Source: Acidobacteriaceae bacterium (GTDB lineage Bacteria; Acidobacteriota; Terriglobia; Bryobacterales; Bryobacteraceae). From it: a DNA stretch of 64,000 nucleotides. The translations under genes were made by a program, and so were the position numbers. The number at the start of each line of letters is the position of its first letter. The first letter of the stretch is position 1. The stretch covers positions 1 to 64,000 of the forward strand of contig JAFAYL010000021.1 of NCBI GenBank assembly GCA_019240405.1, read 5' to 3'. Positions 1-9,596 of the stretch are shown here, one piece after another. The notes below the pieces were generated by a model that was given only the letters and a program-made list of their open reading frames with translations, ran no database searches and was not told the DNA's origin.

Positions 1-3000
1 GTCCCAGATATAGCTCACCTGCAGCCGCGAATTATAGCCGAACAGTCGCGCGAGGCTGTTTCCATAAACGAAAGAGCCAGGATCGCCATCTGGAAAATAA
101 GAAGGACTGCTCACGTAACTTGTCTGAGTCGTCCCTAAGCCTCCGAATACCTCCGAAATCCGGCCCGCTCCATCGTAGCTATTGTTCATTACGCGGCCGG
201 ACGGATACATCTCCGACGTAAGCTGCCCCGCCAAGTTGTACGTATAGGCGAAGTTATAGATCTGGCCTTCGGTGATTTGCTGGCTCGCGGTAATCTCCCC
301 CAATCCGTCGTACCCCAGCACATTCGTCGTCGAGATGCCGTTGCTTGTCTGGATCAACCGCCCCGCGCTCAAAGGGACCGCTGAACCGCCATCATACGTG
401 TAGGCGACAGCGGGCGTGCCATCCGAATACGCCTTGGATGTAATTCGATTCAGCGCATCGTAGGTGTAGCTCGTGGCGATGTTCCGCGCATCCGTTTTCT
501 TTACCAGATTTCCGTCATTGTCATAGGCGTAATATGTGGCGCCGCTCTCCGGATTGGCTACGGAACTCAACCGCTTCAGCGAATCATAAACAAACGAGCG
601 CGTCATTCCGGATTGATTCACTCCCGTAACATTGTCGAGCGTGTCATACGAGTAAGTGGTCGAGTAATTCAGATGTCCGGGATCTTCCACTACACTTACC
701 AGCCTTCCCACGCCATCCACCGCGCTCTTCCGCGCATTCCCCGCTTGGTCCGTCACTGTCGTATATTGCGCGTCGTAACTGGTTGATACTGTCCCGAACG
801 AGTTCGAGTTGCTTCCCCAGGGGCCTGGCAAACCGCTCCCATCGAGTGCCTGCGTGGAAACTACACGATTACTCTGATCGAAGGTGGTCAGCGTCCAGCC
901 CATCGCGCAATTGGCAAAATTGTTGTTGCAAGCTGTGCTCGCCGCTCCTGAATTCGGCTCCCGGTACGGATTCGAGACTAACTTGTACGAATTTGAGCTG
1001 CTGTACATATACCGGGTCTGCACCTTGATTCCCGCGGTCAGATCCGTCGCACTCTGGCTCGAGGCATTCTCCAGCTCTTGAATTAACGCGACTTTTCCCA
1101 GTTGGTCGTAATTCGTCACGCTCACCAGCAGACCATCCGTGCTCTTGGATTGATCGTGTTGAACGATCACCCGACGATTCGCGTCATCGTAGGTCGTGTT
1201 CGTCTGCCGCGCCAAATGCGTGGCGTCCTCGGTCACGTTTGTCGGTCGTCCGAGGGCGTCGTAGCTGTAGCTGGTTGTGATGGTGTTGTTGGCGTCCGTC
1301 TTCGACGTCAGTAATCCACTGTCGAAATCCCACCCGTAGTTGAATGTACGCGCGATGTTGGTGCTGAAGGCCTGAACCTTCTGGGAAACGTACAGGTTAT
1401 TGCCGTCGTAGGTATATTTAGTAACGTTGCCCGCCGGATCAGTGGCTTGGGTCACGTTGCCGTAGCCATCGAAAACGTAGCTCGTAACTGCGGCGTTTGA
1501 GCCCGTAAGACTCGCCGGTAAGGTCGCAGCTTTGGTGGAATCCCAGTGCCGCTCCTGCGTAGGATTCGCATTGATATCGTACGAAAACTCGGTGGCTGCG
1601 GAGTTCGCCCCACTACCGGTCAACACCGAGCGGGAGAGCAGGTGGAGGAATTTCTTCGAGGCCGGATTCCAGTATGCATTCGCATCGTCTGCCACACTCT
1701 CCGCTCCGGTTCCGGCCTGGGCGGAGGTGCCTATTGTATAGCTGTTCTGCGTGGAGTGCAGGAGCGCGGAACCCGGGGCCGTCGGAAGACTCGTAAGCAC
1801 GCCATCCCCATCGCGGCTCAGAGATGAATAAGCTGCCCAATCATAAGTCTTCGCGGTGAGCTGGTTCCCGTTCTTATCAGCCGTATAAAGCGAAATCGAG
1901 GACTCCGCTCCGGAGCCGTTACTCGCGGCTATATTATGCACCTCGGCCGCTAGCCACGGGTTGAATACGGTGGACGCGCCCTGCGGATACGCAATTCCGT
2001 ACGGACGGTTTCCTTCGTAGAAATAGTCCACGGAATCGCCATTCGGCTGAACTATCTTTGTGGCCAAAGATCCTACCCCGAACGATCCTGTCGGGCCGGC
2101 CCCCATACAACTCGTCTCTTTGCCTCCATCGGGCCCAACTCTCGTAAAAAGTACATGACCCGCTGGGCTGCTGGACCAAGAATACGACCAATCCTCGACA
2201 CGCTGGGTGTTTCCGCCATCCGCCTGGTCGTACCAAACAACTTGCTTGCTGGTTACGGCGTTCTGAAGAAATCCATTGAAGCATTTCTGATAATTCGAGC
2301 ACTGATATGAGTAAGTAGTCGTTGCTCCGGTGGGTAACGTGACCTTCTGCAGCAATCCGCTGAGTGGAAAGTACTGAAAGGTGTACACAAGTGGATTGTT
2401 GGCGTCATTACTCGGCACCTGAAGCTGGTCTGTCCCGCCCCCACCCGAGTATTCAGTGCAGGTTGTGCCAGTAGAGGGTACGCAAATGTATTGAAACGTG
2501 AATGCTGCCCCGTTGGAGTTAGGGGCGGGGCCGAAGGTCCACGTCAACGACTCGCCGCTATAGCCGGTCTGCGTAATCTGCGAATAGTCGCCCGGTGGCG
2601 CGCTGATTTTTACTGTCCGACCAACATCGTCTGTTAACAAAGTATACGGCGATGATGTCTGGAAATACTGGATCGTGATTTTGTTCGCGTTTCGGTCTGC
2701 GATAACCTGTTCTGGAACGCCTCCGGAGCAGCTTACTGTGCAGTTAGTAACCGTAGTGCCGTCCGGGAGGTGCGCCGCCCAGGTTCCCGAATTCAAAGAA
2801 GCATCAACTCTGATATAGCTGCCATCAGAGGTGAAGGTCTGGACATTTCCATTAAGCGATGTGTAATTGGTACAACCGCTCAAGCCGCGGTAATCCCAAG
2901 GGTAGTACCCTGTCCCATCGCCGGTAAAGCTTTGTGGAAATCCATAGAACTGCAGAATGTGTCGCGAGCCGTCAGGCATGACGAGGCTCGAGCGCTGGGT

Positions 3001-3468
3001 GCCAGTGCCTGTGTTGCAATTCTCGGAGCTGGTGAGCGGCCTGCTTTCGGTGTATATGCCGTATCCAGCAGTAACTTGCCAGCCGCCGAAGGGATCAGTC
3101 TGAAGGGTCTGATTCAAAATAGGCGAGTAAGGGGGGGAGGTCTCATAGGTATACGAATAGCTGTAATCAAACTGCGCGGAATTGTAGACTAAGTTAATTG
3201 GTATCGACATGCCGCCGCGGCCTAACGGCATTGTGGTTAGCGGAATGGTATATGTCAGAACGGTTGATTTGCTGATGGCTTCTAACTTGTCAAACGTATA
3301 AGAGCCGATGGGAGAAACGCCGCGCTGAGGCGCGGTGTCGGGAAAAGAGACACCGTCTTGAGACCATGCGGTGATCGGCAGGGATACCAGCACTGCGCAC
3401 GCTCGAATAAGCCAAGGAAAGCTTGTTGCTCTCGGTCCTCCACTAGCCTCTGACTTACGGTTTTGCAT
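1..3468 (-). CDS. Secreted RHS/YD-repeat protein, partial (C-terminus beyond left edge)
   Basis: The frame is open from an ATG at 3468 to the left edge, 1156 codons without a stop. Residues 1-36 look like a signal peptide: basic start, hydrophobic core near 20-34, then AWS-QDG. The first half is rich in Tyr, Thr, Ser and Gly and looks like the N-terminal beta-rich part of large RHS proteins. From about residue 650 YD/RHS repeats are clear, for example YTYDGNN, TSYSYDALGRP, YAYDNDGNLVKKTD and TYDALNRI. Known relatives form shells that enclose a variable C-terminal toxin or act as large surface proteins; the deciding C-terminus is not in the window, so a toxin role cannot be claimed. The start overlaps the stop of the upstream FG-GAP gene by 14 bases, which suggests coupled translation. 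No Shine-Dalgarno sequence is obvious. Confidence 0.9.
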   Translation of the reverse strand, partial: MQNRKSEASGGPRATSFPWLIRACAVLVSLPITAWSQDGVSFPDTAPQRGVSPIGSYTFDKLEAISKSTVLTYTIPLTTMPLGRGGMSIPINLVYNSAQFDYSYSYTYETSPPYSPILNQTLQTDPFGGWQVTAGYGIYTESRPLTSSENCNTGTGTQRSSLVMPDGSRHILQFYGFPQSFTGDGTGYYPWDYRGLSGCTNYTSLNGNVQTFTSDGSYIRVDASLNSGTWAAHLPDGTTVTNCTVSCSGGVPEQVIADRNANKITIQYFQTSSPYTLLTDDVGRTVKISAPPGDYSQITQTGYSGESLTWTFGPAPNSNGAAFTFQYICVPSTGTTCTEYSGGGGTDQLQVPSNDANNPLVYTFQYFPLSGLLQKVTLPTGATTTYSYQCSNYQKCFNGFLQNAVTSKQVVWYDQADGGNTQRVEDWSYSWSSSPAGHVLFTRVGPDGGKETSCMGAGPTGSFGVGSLATKIVQPNGDSVDYFYEGNRPYGIAYPQGASTVFNPWLAAEVHNIAASNGSGAESSISLYTADKNGNQLTAKTYDWAAYSSLSRDGDGVLTSLPTAPGSALLHSTQNSYTIGTSAQAGTGAESVADDANAYWNPASKKFLHLLSRSVLTGSGANSAATEFSYDINANPTQERHWDSTKAATLPASLTGSNAAVTSYVFDGYGNVTQATDPAGNVTKYTYDGNNLYVSQKVQAFSTNIARTFNYGWDFDSGLLTSKTDANNTITTSYSYDALGRPTNVTEDATHLARQTNTTYDDANRRVIVQHDQSKSTDGLLVSVTNYDQLGKVALIQELENASSQSATDLTAGIKVQTRYMYSSSNSYKLVSNPYREPNSGAASTACNNNFANCAMGWTLTTFDQSNRVVSTQALDGSGLPGPWGSNSNSFGTVSTSYDAQYTTVTDQAGNARKSAVDGVGRLVSVVEDPGHLNYSTTYSYDTLDNVTGVNQSGMTRSFVYDSLKRLSSVANPESGATYYAYDNDGNLVKKTDARNIATSYTYDALNRITSKAYSDGTPAVAYTYDGGSAVPLSAGRLIQTSNGISTTNVLGYDGLGEITASQQITEGQIYNFAYTYNLAGQLTSEMYPSGRVMNNSYDGAGRISEVFGGLGTTQTSYVSSPSYFPDGDPGSFVYGNSLARLFGYNSRLQVSYIWD

Positions 3469-5341
3469 TTTCAATGGCGACCACCTTTCCGTTGAAGTAG
3501 ATGTACTCTTTGACGGGCGAGAGCGCCCCGTCGGCGATTCCGGGCGTTTCGATGCCGTCGCCCCACTTAACCGGGGTGGCCGCTGCGTTCGTGCTGCTCA
3601 ACCAGACGTACAAATAGCCGGTCGATGGCCGATACACCGAAAAGTCATCCTTTCCATCGCCGTCAAAATCGCCCACGATCGGCACATCGCCCGCAGCTCC
3701 CCACTGCTTACTGATCGTTCCGCCGCTGCTCAGCATCACGTACCAATAAGCGCTTGCAGGCCGGAATACTGCGTAATCCGTCTTGCCATCTCCGTCGAAA
3801 TCGCCCGGCACCGGGATGTCCCCTGGCGCTCCCCACTGCTGCGAGATCGTTGTGGCGGGATTCGAGCTTGGCTGCACATACCAGTAGCCGCTCGAGCCTC
3901 GGAAGACCGCGTAATCTGATGCGCCATCCCCGTCGTAATCGCCCACCACCGGCACATCGCCAGGCGCGCCAAAAGTAACCGGCGTCTTGCAGCTTGTGCA
4001 ACTGCTGAACTTCACCCACCACGAGCTGTCCCACCGCCGGTAGGTTGCATAATCGGTTTTCCCGTCGCCATCGAAATCTCCAGGCACAGGCATGTCTCCA
4101 GGGTTGCCCCAAGTGATGGGCGTTGCCTGGGACTTCGTGCTGCTCAACATTACTCGCCAAGTGCTGTCGGAAGGGCGGTACACCGCGTAATCGTCTTTGC
4201 CGTCGCCGTCGAAATCACCCACCACCGGCACATCGCCCGGTTGTCCCAATGCCTGCTGGCTCTGCGCCCCCGTGAAGCTTGAAGTCACATACCAAGTGCT
4301 GTTCACCGGCTTGAAAATCGTGTAATCCGTCGTTCCGTCGCCATCGTAGTCGCCGGAAATTTTCTTGTCGCCATCGAAATCACGGTTCACCGGAACGTCG
4401 CCCAACATGTTCCACGAGTATGAGCCCGGCGGGCTGCCGCCGCTGTAGGTAATCAACCAGCTCGCATCCGACGGCCGATAGAGCGCGTAATCCGTTTTTC
4501 CATCCCCGTCGAAGTCGCCAATCACCGGGATGTCGCCCGGCTGGCCAAACCCCAAGCTGATCTGATTTGCAGGATTCGCGCTGGGGATCACATACCAGGT
4601 GCAGCCGCCGGGAGCTGACGGGCGGAACACTGCAAAATCGGCTTTGCCGTCGCCGTCAAAATCGCCCGTCAACGGGATATCACCGGCGCGGCCCCATTGC
4701 TGCGTGATCTGATTTGCTGGATTCGTGCTCGGAATGATGTACCACATACCGTTCGATGGGCGCCACACCGCGAAATCGGTCTTGCCATCGCCATCGAAGT
4801 CCGCCTGTACGGGAATGTCGTCTGCAAGCCCTAACTGTTGCGTGACGAGCTTCCCAGTGGAGCTTTGCACGACGTACCAAGTCCCGTTTGCCGGCCGGAA
4901 AACTGCCATATCCGTCTTCCCGTCCCCGTCATAATCGCCGGGCACGGGAATGTCGCCCGCTGTTCCGAGCTGCCGTGAGATGTTCGATCCGCCGTGAGAC
5001 GGGATGATGTACCACATTCCGCTCGCCGGCCTCCACACCGCCATATCTACTTTGCCGTCCCCGTCGTAATCGCCCGCGACGGCGATGTCCTTCATCGTTC
5101 CCCACTGCTTTGCGAGTTCTTGCTGCGTCTTGCTCTGCCATACGTGCCACGTGCCATCGGAGGGCCGCCATACCGACATGTCGCTTTTGCCATCGCCGTC
5201 AAAGTCGAACGGAACTGCATGCGTAATGGCCCGTAGCGGAGTGGCCAGCGCCGCCAAGCCGAGAAGCGAGAGAAGTTGAAATCGGGACCAATCTATTCGG
5301 CGCAGAAGGCGCACGAAGAACAGCGGAGCGTAACTAGGCAA
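3455..5341 (-). CDS. Secreted FG-GAP/VCBS repeat protein with RHS-like C-terminal tail
   Basis: 628 residues. The start is TTG, chosen because GGAGG lies five bases upstream. A long signal peptide (about residues 1-38, ending near TPLRA) is followed by about twelve tandem repeats with period near 46-48 residues, each containing a calcium-loop motif such as DFDGDGKTDYAVFRP followed by W-Y-V. These FG-GAP/VCBS repeats are expected to fold as a calcium-binding beta-propeller or similar surface module. The seventh repeat is compressed: two loop motifs (DFDGDKK and DYDGDGTTD) lie almost back to back, as after an unequal exchange. The last residues (KEYIYFNGKVVAIENAKP) resemble the closing motif of RHS proteins rather than an FG-GAP repeat. 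It precedes and overlaps the RHS gene. Probable function is an extracellular or surface partner; this is inference. Confidence 0.88.
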   Translation of the reverse strand: MPSYAPLFFVRLLRRIDWSRFQLLSLLGLAALATPLRAITHAVPFDFDGDGKSDMSVWRPSDGTWHVWQSKTQQELAKQWGTMKDIAVAGDYDGDGKVDMAVWRPASGMWYIIPSHGGSNISRQLGTAGDIPVPGDYDGDGKTDMAVFRPANGTWYVVQSSTGKLVTQQLGLADDIPVQADFDGDGKTDFAVWRPSNGMWYIIPSTNPANQITQQWGRAGDIPLTGDFDGDGKADFAVFRPSAPGGCTWYVIPSANPANQISLGFGQPGDIPVIGDFDGDGKTDYALYRPSDASWLITYSGGSPPGSYSWNMLGDVPVNRDFDGDKKISGDYDGDGTTDYTIFKPVNSTWYVTSSFTGAQSQQALGQPGDVPVVGDFDGDGKDDYAVYRPSDSTWRVMLSSTKSQATPITWGNPGDMPVPGDFDGDGKTDYATYRRWDSSWWVKFSSCTSCKTPVTFGAPGDVPVVGDYDGDGASDYAVFRGSSGYWYVQPSSNPATTISQQWGAPGDIPVPGDFDGDGKTDYAVFRPASAYWYVMLSSGGTISKQWGAAGDVPIVGDFDGDGKDDFSVYRPSTGYLYVWLSSTNAAATPVKWGDGIETPGIADGALSPVKEYIYFNGKVVAIENAKP

Positions 5342-5346
5342 GCGAT

Positions 5347-5351
5347 CCTCC
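5347..5351 (-). promoter_or_regulatory. Ribosome binding site deciding a TTG start
   Basis: GGAGG on the minus strand, five bases before the TTG at 5341 of the FG-GAP gene. No ATG with a comparable site lies near, so this site fixes the start. Confidence 0.7.
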
Positions 5352-5365
5352 GAGACGAAGGGTCA

Positions 5366-5392
5366 CGCCTGGAGTACCGCAGGTACCCGGCG
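5366..5392 (-). other. Hairpin in the leader of the FG-GAP gene
   Basis: An imperfect inverted repeat: CGCC pairs with GGCG and GTACC pairs with GGTAC around a three-base loop, giving about eleven pairs with two single-base bulges. It lies about 15 bases upstream of the ribosome site of the FG-GAP gene. It is not followed by a T run, so a terminator is unlikely; a leader structure or a chance fold is possible. Confidence 0.3.
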
Positions 5393-5582
5393 TGCCGTAC
5401 TACAACTAAACCGATGAAGGGCTAGAATGCCAGCTAATGTAACGAAAATCAAGTACACGAAATGAGTTAGTAGTACTATCCCGTGCAAAAGAAGGAGGTA
5501 GCTATCACGAAAGGAGGAGCAGAGCAATCACGGCGATGAAGGGATCGGACGACAAAACTCGACAGGAGAAAAAGGCCGGAGA

Positions 5583-6875
5583 TCAAGCGCTTTCCGCCAA
5601 GCCGGTCGATTTGTCCGCTGAGACCGCGATACTCGGCTCGGGAATTAATCGGTCGACACCGCGCAGAACAGGAAACAACCAATTCCACAGGATTACGATT
5701 ACGATCGTTCCCACTCCGCCGAGCACAACAGCGGGTACGGTTCCGAACCATTGGGCCGTGATCCCCGACTCAAACTGGCCGACTTCGTTTGACGCGCCGA
5801 TAAACACCATGTTCACTGCGCTCACGCGCCCGCGCATTTCATCCGGCGTGCCGAGCTGAACCAAAGTGTGGCGGATAATCACGCTCACCATATCTACCGC
5901 ACCGATGAGCACCAGCATTGTAAGCGAAAGCGCCAGATTGCGCGAAATTCCGAACACCACGGTAAACGCTCCGAATGCGAACACGCACAAAAGCATGGCG
6001 ATGCCGGCGCGCCGCTTCAGCGGCCAATGCGCGACCACAATCGCCGTGATCACGGCCCCGATTCCGGGCGCGCTGCGCAGGAGACCGAGTCCCGTGGCGC
6101 CGACGTGCAGAATTTCGCGAGCATAAACGGGCAACAGAGCCACCGCGCCGCCGAGCAGAACGGCAAATAAATCGAGCGAGATGGCGCTGAAGATCAGCTT
6201 GTTGCGCCAGATGTATTCCAGTCCGCCGAGAATCATGGCCCACGAAGCCGCCTCGCTTTGAGATTCTTGCCGCTCAATCTCGATCGAAGAGATAAAGATA
6301 AAGGATGAGAAATAGCCGATTGCGGCGCAAGCATACACGAGGCCGGGATGTCCACCGAACCCATAAACGAATCCGCCAAGCATAGGTCCGACAATCGTCG
6401 CGGTTTGAAAGATCGAAGCGCCCCACGCCACGGCATTCGGAAAATGTTCTTGCGGGACGAGCAGCGGCAGGAATGCCTGACTTGCAGGGCCCTGGAAAGC
6501 GCGGACGACTCCGTTCAGTAGCAAAGCCGCGTAAATGGGATACGGGGAAGCCGGCCCGCGGAGCGCGAACGCAAGCAGCATGAGAGAGCAGGTCGAGAAT
6601 CCGAGATAGCAAGCTTTGAGGATGCGCAGCCGTGGGAGTCGGTCGGCCGTGTGTCCAGCGATTAGGAAGAGAAGAATACCCGGCAGAAATTGCGCCAAAC
6701 CGACGAGGCCGAGGTCGAGCGGACGATGCGTGATTTCATAAATCTGCCAACCGACTGCAACCGATTGCATCTCTGACGAGGTGGTCGTCAGGAATCGGGA
6801 AGACATGTAATAGCGGAAGTTTGGATAACGAAATGCGGCGCGCGAAGAGGTCGATTCCGATGACGTCGCGTGCAT
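5583..6875 (-). CDS. MFS transporter, MFS_3 (EntS-like) type
   Basis: 430 residues from the ATG at 6875. The frame stays open upstream to 7103, but the extra 76 residues have no transporter character and would lie antisense to a better small gene, so the shorter start is preferred. The protein begins FRYPNFRYYMSSRF and shows the early MQSVAVGWQIYE helix typical of the MFS_3 group, then LPGILLFLIAGHTADRLPRLR (cytoplasmic loop 2-3 signature) and about twelve hydrophobic segments. Near residue 370 the motif VQLGTPDEMRGRV is typical of this subfamily. Members export siderophores, drugs or unknown metabolites; the substrate is not evident here. It diverges from the 90-residue gene at 6928. Confidence 0.9.
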   Translation of the reverse strand: MHATSSESTSSRAAFRYPNFRYYMSSRFLTTTSSEMQSVAVGWQIYEITHRPLDLGLVGLAQFLPGILLFLIAGHTADRLPRLRILKACYLGFSTCSLMLLAFALRGPASPYPIYAALLLNGVVRAFQGPASQAFLPLLVPQEHFPNAVAWGASIFQTATIVGPMLGGFVYGFGGHPGLVYACAAIGYFSSFIFISSIEIERQESQSEAASWAMILGGLEYIWRNKLIFSAISLDLFAVLLGGAVALLPVYAREILHVGATGLGLLRSAPGIGAVITAIVVAHWPLKRRAGIAMLLCVFAFGAFTVVFGISRNLALSLTMLVLIGAVDMVSVIIRHTLVQLGTPDEMRGRVSAVNMVFIGASNEVGQFESGITAQWFGTVPAVVLGGVGTIVIVILWNWLFPVLRGVDRLIPEPSIAVSADKSTGLAESA

Positions 6876-6927
6876 TCGGTCTTTGGTGCCAGTCTCCCAC
6901 GTCGCAAAACTGTGGCAATCTGGAGCT

Positions 6928-7200
6928 ATGGCACGCGGCTGGGAGAGCAAAGCTGTCGAGTCACAGATCGAATCAGCGGAAGCGGAACATAGGGGCGCGA
7001 GAGCAGCGCGGATTACGGCCGAGCAGCTCAGCAGACAGAGAGAACGCGAAAGCATCGAGCTTTCACGAACGCGAGTCTTACAGGATATGCAATCGGCCAG
7101 CAACCCGAAATATCGCGAGCTGCTTCAGAGATCGCTCGATTACTTGAACGAGAAGATTGCCGCTCTTGATGGCGTTAGCAAACAAGATCGTCGCGAGTAA
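6928..7200 (+). CDS. Small coiled-coil protein of unknown function
   Basis: 90 residues, beginning MARGWESKAVESQIESAEAE. A GGAG lies close before this ATG; an ATG further upstream at 6883 is possible but adds residues without the same character. The protein is highly charged, rich in Arg, Glu, Gln and Ala, and predicted to be one or two long helices, ending with NPKYRELLQRSLDYLNEKI. I recall similar short proteins in Acidobacteriota but cannot name a domain. Its last 26 bases overlap the 3' end of the convergent M16 peptidase gene. Cytoplasmic, with no signal peptide. Confidence 0.65.
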   Translation: MARGWESKAVESQIESAEAEHRGARAARITAEQLSRQRERESIELSRTRVLQDMQSASNPKYRELLQRSLDYLNEKIAALDGVSKQDRRE

Positions 7201-8461
7201 CTTGAATTCCACGAACCCGGCCAAGCATCGCGACCGCGATATTTTCGGTTGAAAAGAATTCCTGCGCCATCCGCTGAACCTCGTCGCGTGTGACGCCCTC
7301 GATCCGATCGAGCATTTCATCTATCGACATGAAACGCTTGAAATAGAGCTCCTGGCGAGCGAGATTCGACATCCGGCTGGAGGTTGACTCCATACTGAGC
7401 ATGAGCGAGCCCTTGAGGTGATCTTTGGCGCGGCGCAGTTCTTCTTCCGAGATTCGCTCGTCTTTAAGCTGGCGGATTTCTTCGATCACCGAATCGATGA
7501 CCTGTCGTGCGGTTTCAACGGCGGTACCTGCGTAGATACTCAGGCAGCCGGTATCGCTGAATAGATTCAGCTCGGAGTAAACCGCGTAGGCGAGCCCTTG
7601 TTTTTCGCGAATATTTTGAAATAGCCGCGAGCTCATCCCGCCGCCCAGAACGGTGTTCAAAACGTAGAGAGGAAATCGCAGCTCATGCGCAAGCGGATAC
7701 GTTGGTACGCCGATTGTGATATGTACCTGCTCCAGGGACTCTTTGTTCTTTAATACGATGGGCGCGTACGGGCGCGGAACCGAGTCGGGTGCGAGAGCGC
7801 CACGTTCTTTTAGCCCCGCGAAATTCTCGGCAACCAGATCCACAATATGCTCATGCTCGAGATTTCCCGCCGCTGTGATCAAGATGTTTTCAGGTGAGTA
7901 AACGCGATTGTAGTAATCGAGCAGCATGCCCTGTCCGAACTTCTTGACGGTTTCCTTGGTGCCCAAAATCGGTTTGCCGAGCCCGTGACCTTTCCAAAAA
8001 TTGCTGATAAAGGTCTCGTGCAAAACAGATTCGGGCTGATCGGCCTCCATTTTGATTTCTTCAAGGATTACGCCTTTTTCGCGCTCGATATCTTCTTCGC
8101 GGAATAGCGGGTTCAGAACCAGATCCGAGAGCACGTCGAAGGCTATGGGCAGATGCTCATCCATGACTTTCGTGTTGAAGCTGACGAGCTCCTTGCTGGT
8201 AAATGCATCGAGACCGCCGCCGACGGAATCGACGGAACGGGCTATATCTTCGGCTGAGCGATGTTTGGTTCCCTTAAAAAGCATGTGCTCGATGAAGTGG
8301 GAGATACCGTTTTCCGGGTCTCGCTCGATTCGAGAGCCGCTCGCGATCCATACGCCTAGCGATACGGAGCGGAAGTGAGGCATAGCTTCTGTGACTACCC
8401 GAATCCCGTTGGGCAGCGTTGCGCGCTCAATTTCACGTATTGCCGGGGATGCGAGAACCAT
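7175..8461 (-). CDS. M16 family zinc metallopeptidase (processing-peptidase type)
   Basis: 428 residues. The inverted zinc motif HFIEH is at residues 55-59, with the third ligand expected among E134-E135 (VILEEIKME). The C-terminal half contains the GGGMSSRLFQNIREKQGLAYAV stretch, whose R/Y pair is typical of the M16 C-terminal domain that closes over the substrate. This architecture and length match the single-chain, roughly 420-residue bacterial M16B peptidases (YmxG/PqqL-like short forms) related to mitochondrial processing peptidase. No signal peptide is visible, so it is probably cytoplasmic. It is divergent from rlmN with 45 bases between the starts. Confidence 0.92.
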   Translation of the reverse strand: MVLASPAIREIERATLPNGIRVVTEAMPHFRSVSLGVWIASGSRIERDPENGISHFIEHMLFKGTKHRSAEDIARSVDSVGGGLDAFTSKELVSFNTKVMDEHLPIAFDVLSDLVLNPLFREEDIEREKGVILEEIKMEADQPESVLHETFISNFWKGHGLGKPILGTKETVKKFGQGMLLDYYNRVYSPENILITAAGNLEHEHIVDLVAENFAGLKERGALAPDSVPRPYAPIVLKNKESLEQVHITIGVPTYPLAHELRFPLYVLNTVLGGGMSSRLFQNIREKQGLAYAVYSELNLFSDTGCLSIYAGTAVETARQVIDSVIEEIRQLKDERISEEELRRAKDHLKGSLMLSMESTSSRMSNLARQELYFKRFMSIDEMLDRIEGVTRDEVQRMAQEFFSTENIAVAMLGRVRGIQVTRDDLVC

Positions 8462-8506
8462 TGATCTTTATGCCTTTCCGAGTTGACGACGATACACTAA
8501 GTTTAG

Positions 8507-9568
8507 ATGTTGCAAGTACTTGAGAGCCGAGCCCTGGTTGGAATGGAGCTCTCCGACCTTCGAAATCTACTCGGTCCGGAGCAACCGGCTTATCGCGCCC
8601 GACAGCTATATGACGCTTTGTACAGGAAACAGGTGGCGGATTTGTCAGAAATCTCTAATTTGCCACAAGTACTCAGGAATCAGCTAGTTGAGAGTTGCCC
8701 GATGGGCCTGCCGGCTGCGGAGCGGCGTTTCGACTCGCAGGATGGGACGCGCCGGTACCTGCTCGGTCTAGAAGATGGCCGAACGGTGGAGGCGGTTCTC
8801 ATGCCGGAGGAAGGGCGCGACACCATTTGCATTTCGAGCCAGGTCGGGTGCCCTGTGGATTGCAAGTTTTGCCTGACAGCGCTGATGGGTTTAGAGCGGA
8901 ATTTGACGGCGGGCGAGATTGTGGGCCAAGTCCTTTATATAGGGCGCGAGAACGGTTTAAGGCCGACCGATAGCCGGATGAACGTGGTGATGATGGGCAT
9001 GGGTGAGCCGCTGCTCAATTTGGATAACGTGCTTAAGGCGACGAGATTGCTGTCGGACGAGAACGGAATCGGAATGTCGGTGAAGCGGATTACGGTGTCA
9101 ACTTCGGGCATTATTCCGAAAATCCAGGAGCTCGGGCAGGCTGAGATCAGGCCAAAGCTCGCGATCTCTCTCAATGCATCGAATGAGCAGCAGCGGCGTG
9201 AGCTGATGCCGATTACGAAGAAATATCATTTATCGGATCTCATAGAGGCTTGCCGGGCGTATCCGCTGCGGGCGTGGGAAAAACTGACGTTCGAGTACGT
9301 TCTGCTGAAAGACGTGAACGATTCCGATGAAGACGCGCGCCGTGTTGTGCGTTTGCTGGCACTTCTGAATTGCAAAGTGAACCTGATTGCGTTGAATCCC
9401 GGGCCAGGCATTCCGTTTGAGACCCCCAGTGCTGAGCGGGTGCACGCTTTTCAAGCGATTGTGCGAAAGGCGGTGCCGTGCTTCGTCAGGAAGCCTCGGG
9501 GCCGGGACATTTTCGCAGCCTGTGGACAGTTGAAGCGAGTGGATACGGATTTGGTGGGAATCGCGTGA
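8507..9568 (+). CDS. rlmN: Dual-specificity RNA methyltransferase RlmN
   Basis: 353 residues. A radical-SAM cluster motif CPVDCKFC has Cys at 115, 119 and 122, and GMGEPLLN follows as the SAM-binding GGE-like motif. A conserved C-terminal Cys (about 339, in FAACGQL) is the expected methyl-carrying residue of the RlmN/Cfr mechanism. The enzyme methylates A2503 of 23S rRNA and A37 of some tRNAs. The N-terminal part ([19 protein letters not shown]) matches the small accessory domain of RlmN. An alternative start is the ATG at 8543 ([10 protein letters not shown]), which is where many homologues begin; neither has a strong ribosome site. Convergent with the ThuA gene, 28 bases apart. Confidence 0.95.
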   Translation: MLQVLESRALVGMELSDLRNLLGPEQPAYRARQLYDALYRKQVADLSEISNLPQVLRNQLVESCPMGLPAAERRFDSQDGTRRYLLGLEDGRTVEAVLMPEEGRDTICISSQVGCPVDCKFCLTALMGLERNLTAGEIVGQVLYIGRENGLRPTDSRMNVVMMGMGEPLLNLDNVLKATRLLSDENGIGMSVKRITVSTSGIIPKIQELGQAEIRPKLAISLNASNEQQRRELMPITKKYHLSDLIEACRAYPLRAWEKLTFEYVLLKDVNDSDEDARRVVRLLALLNCKVNLIALNPGPGIPFETPSAERVHAFQAIVRKAVPCFVRKPRGRDIFAACGQLKRVDTDLVGIA

Positions 9569-9596
9569 GGGCGCGTTAATCATCCGCACGCTGAAA

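Noticed and set aside
3371-3919. Plus-strand frame of 182 codons opposite the FG-GAP gene
   Set aside because: Repeated DGDGKT codons on the minus strand produce repetitive shadows in other frames.
3600-5200. Regularly spaced DNA repeats that might be taken for a CRISPR or tandem repeat array
   Set aside because: They are the codons of FG-GAP protein repeats, with in-frame variation and no spacers.
6876-7103. 76-residue N-terminal extension of the MFS protein at 5583
   Set aside because: No membrane or family character, antisense to the better supported 90-residue gene.
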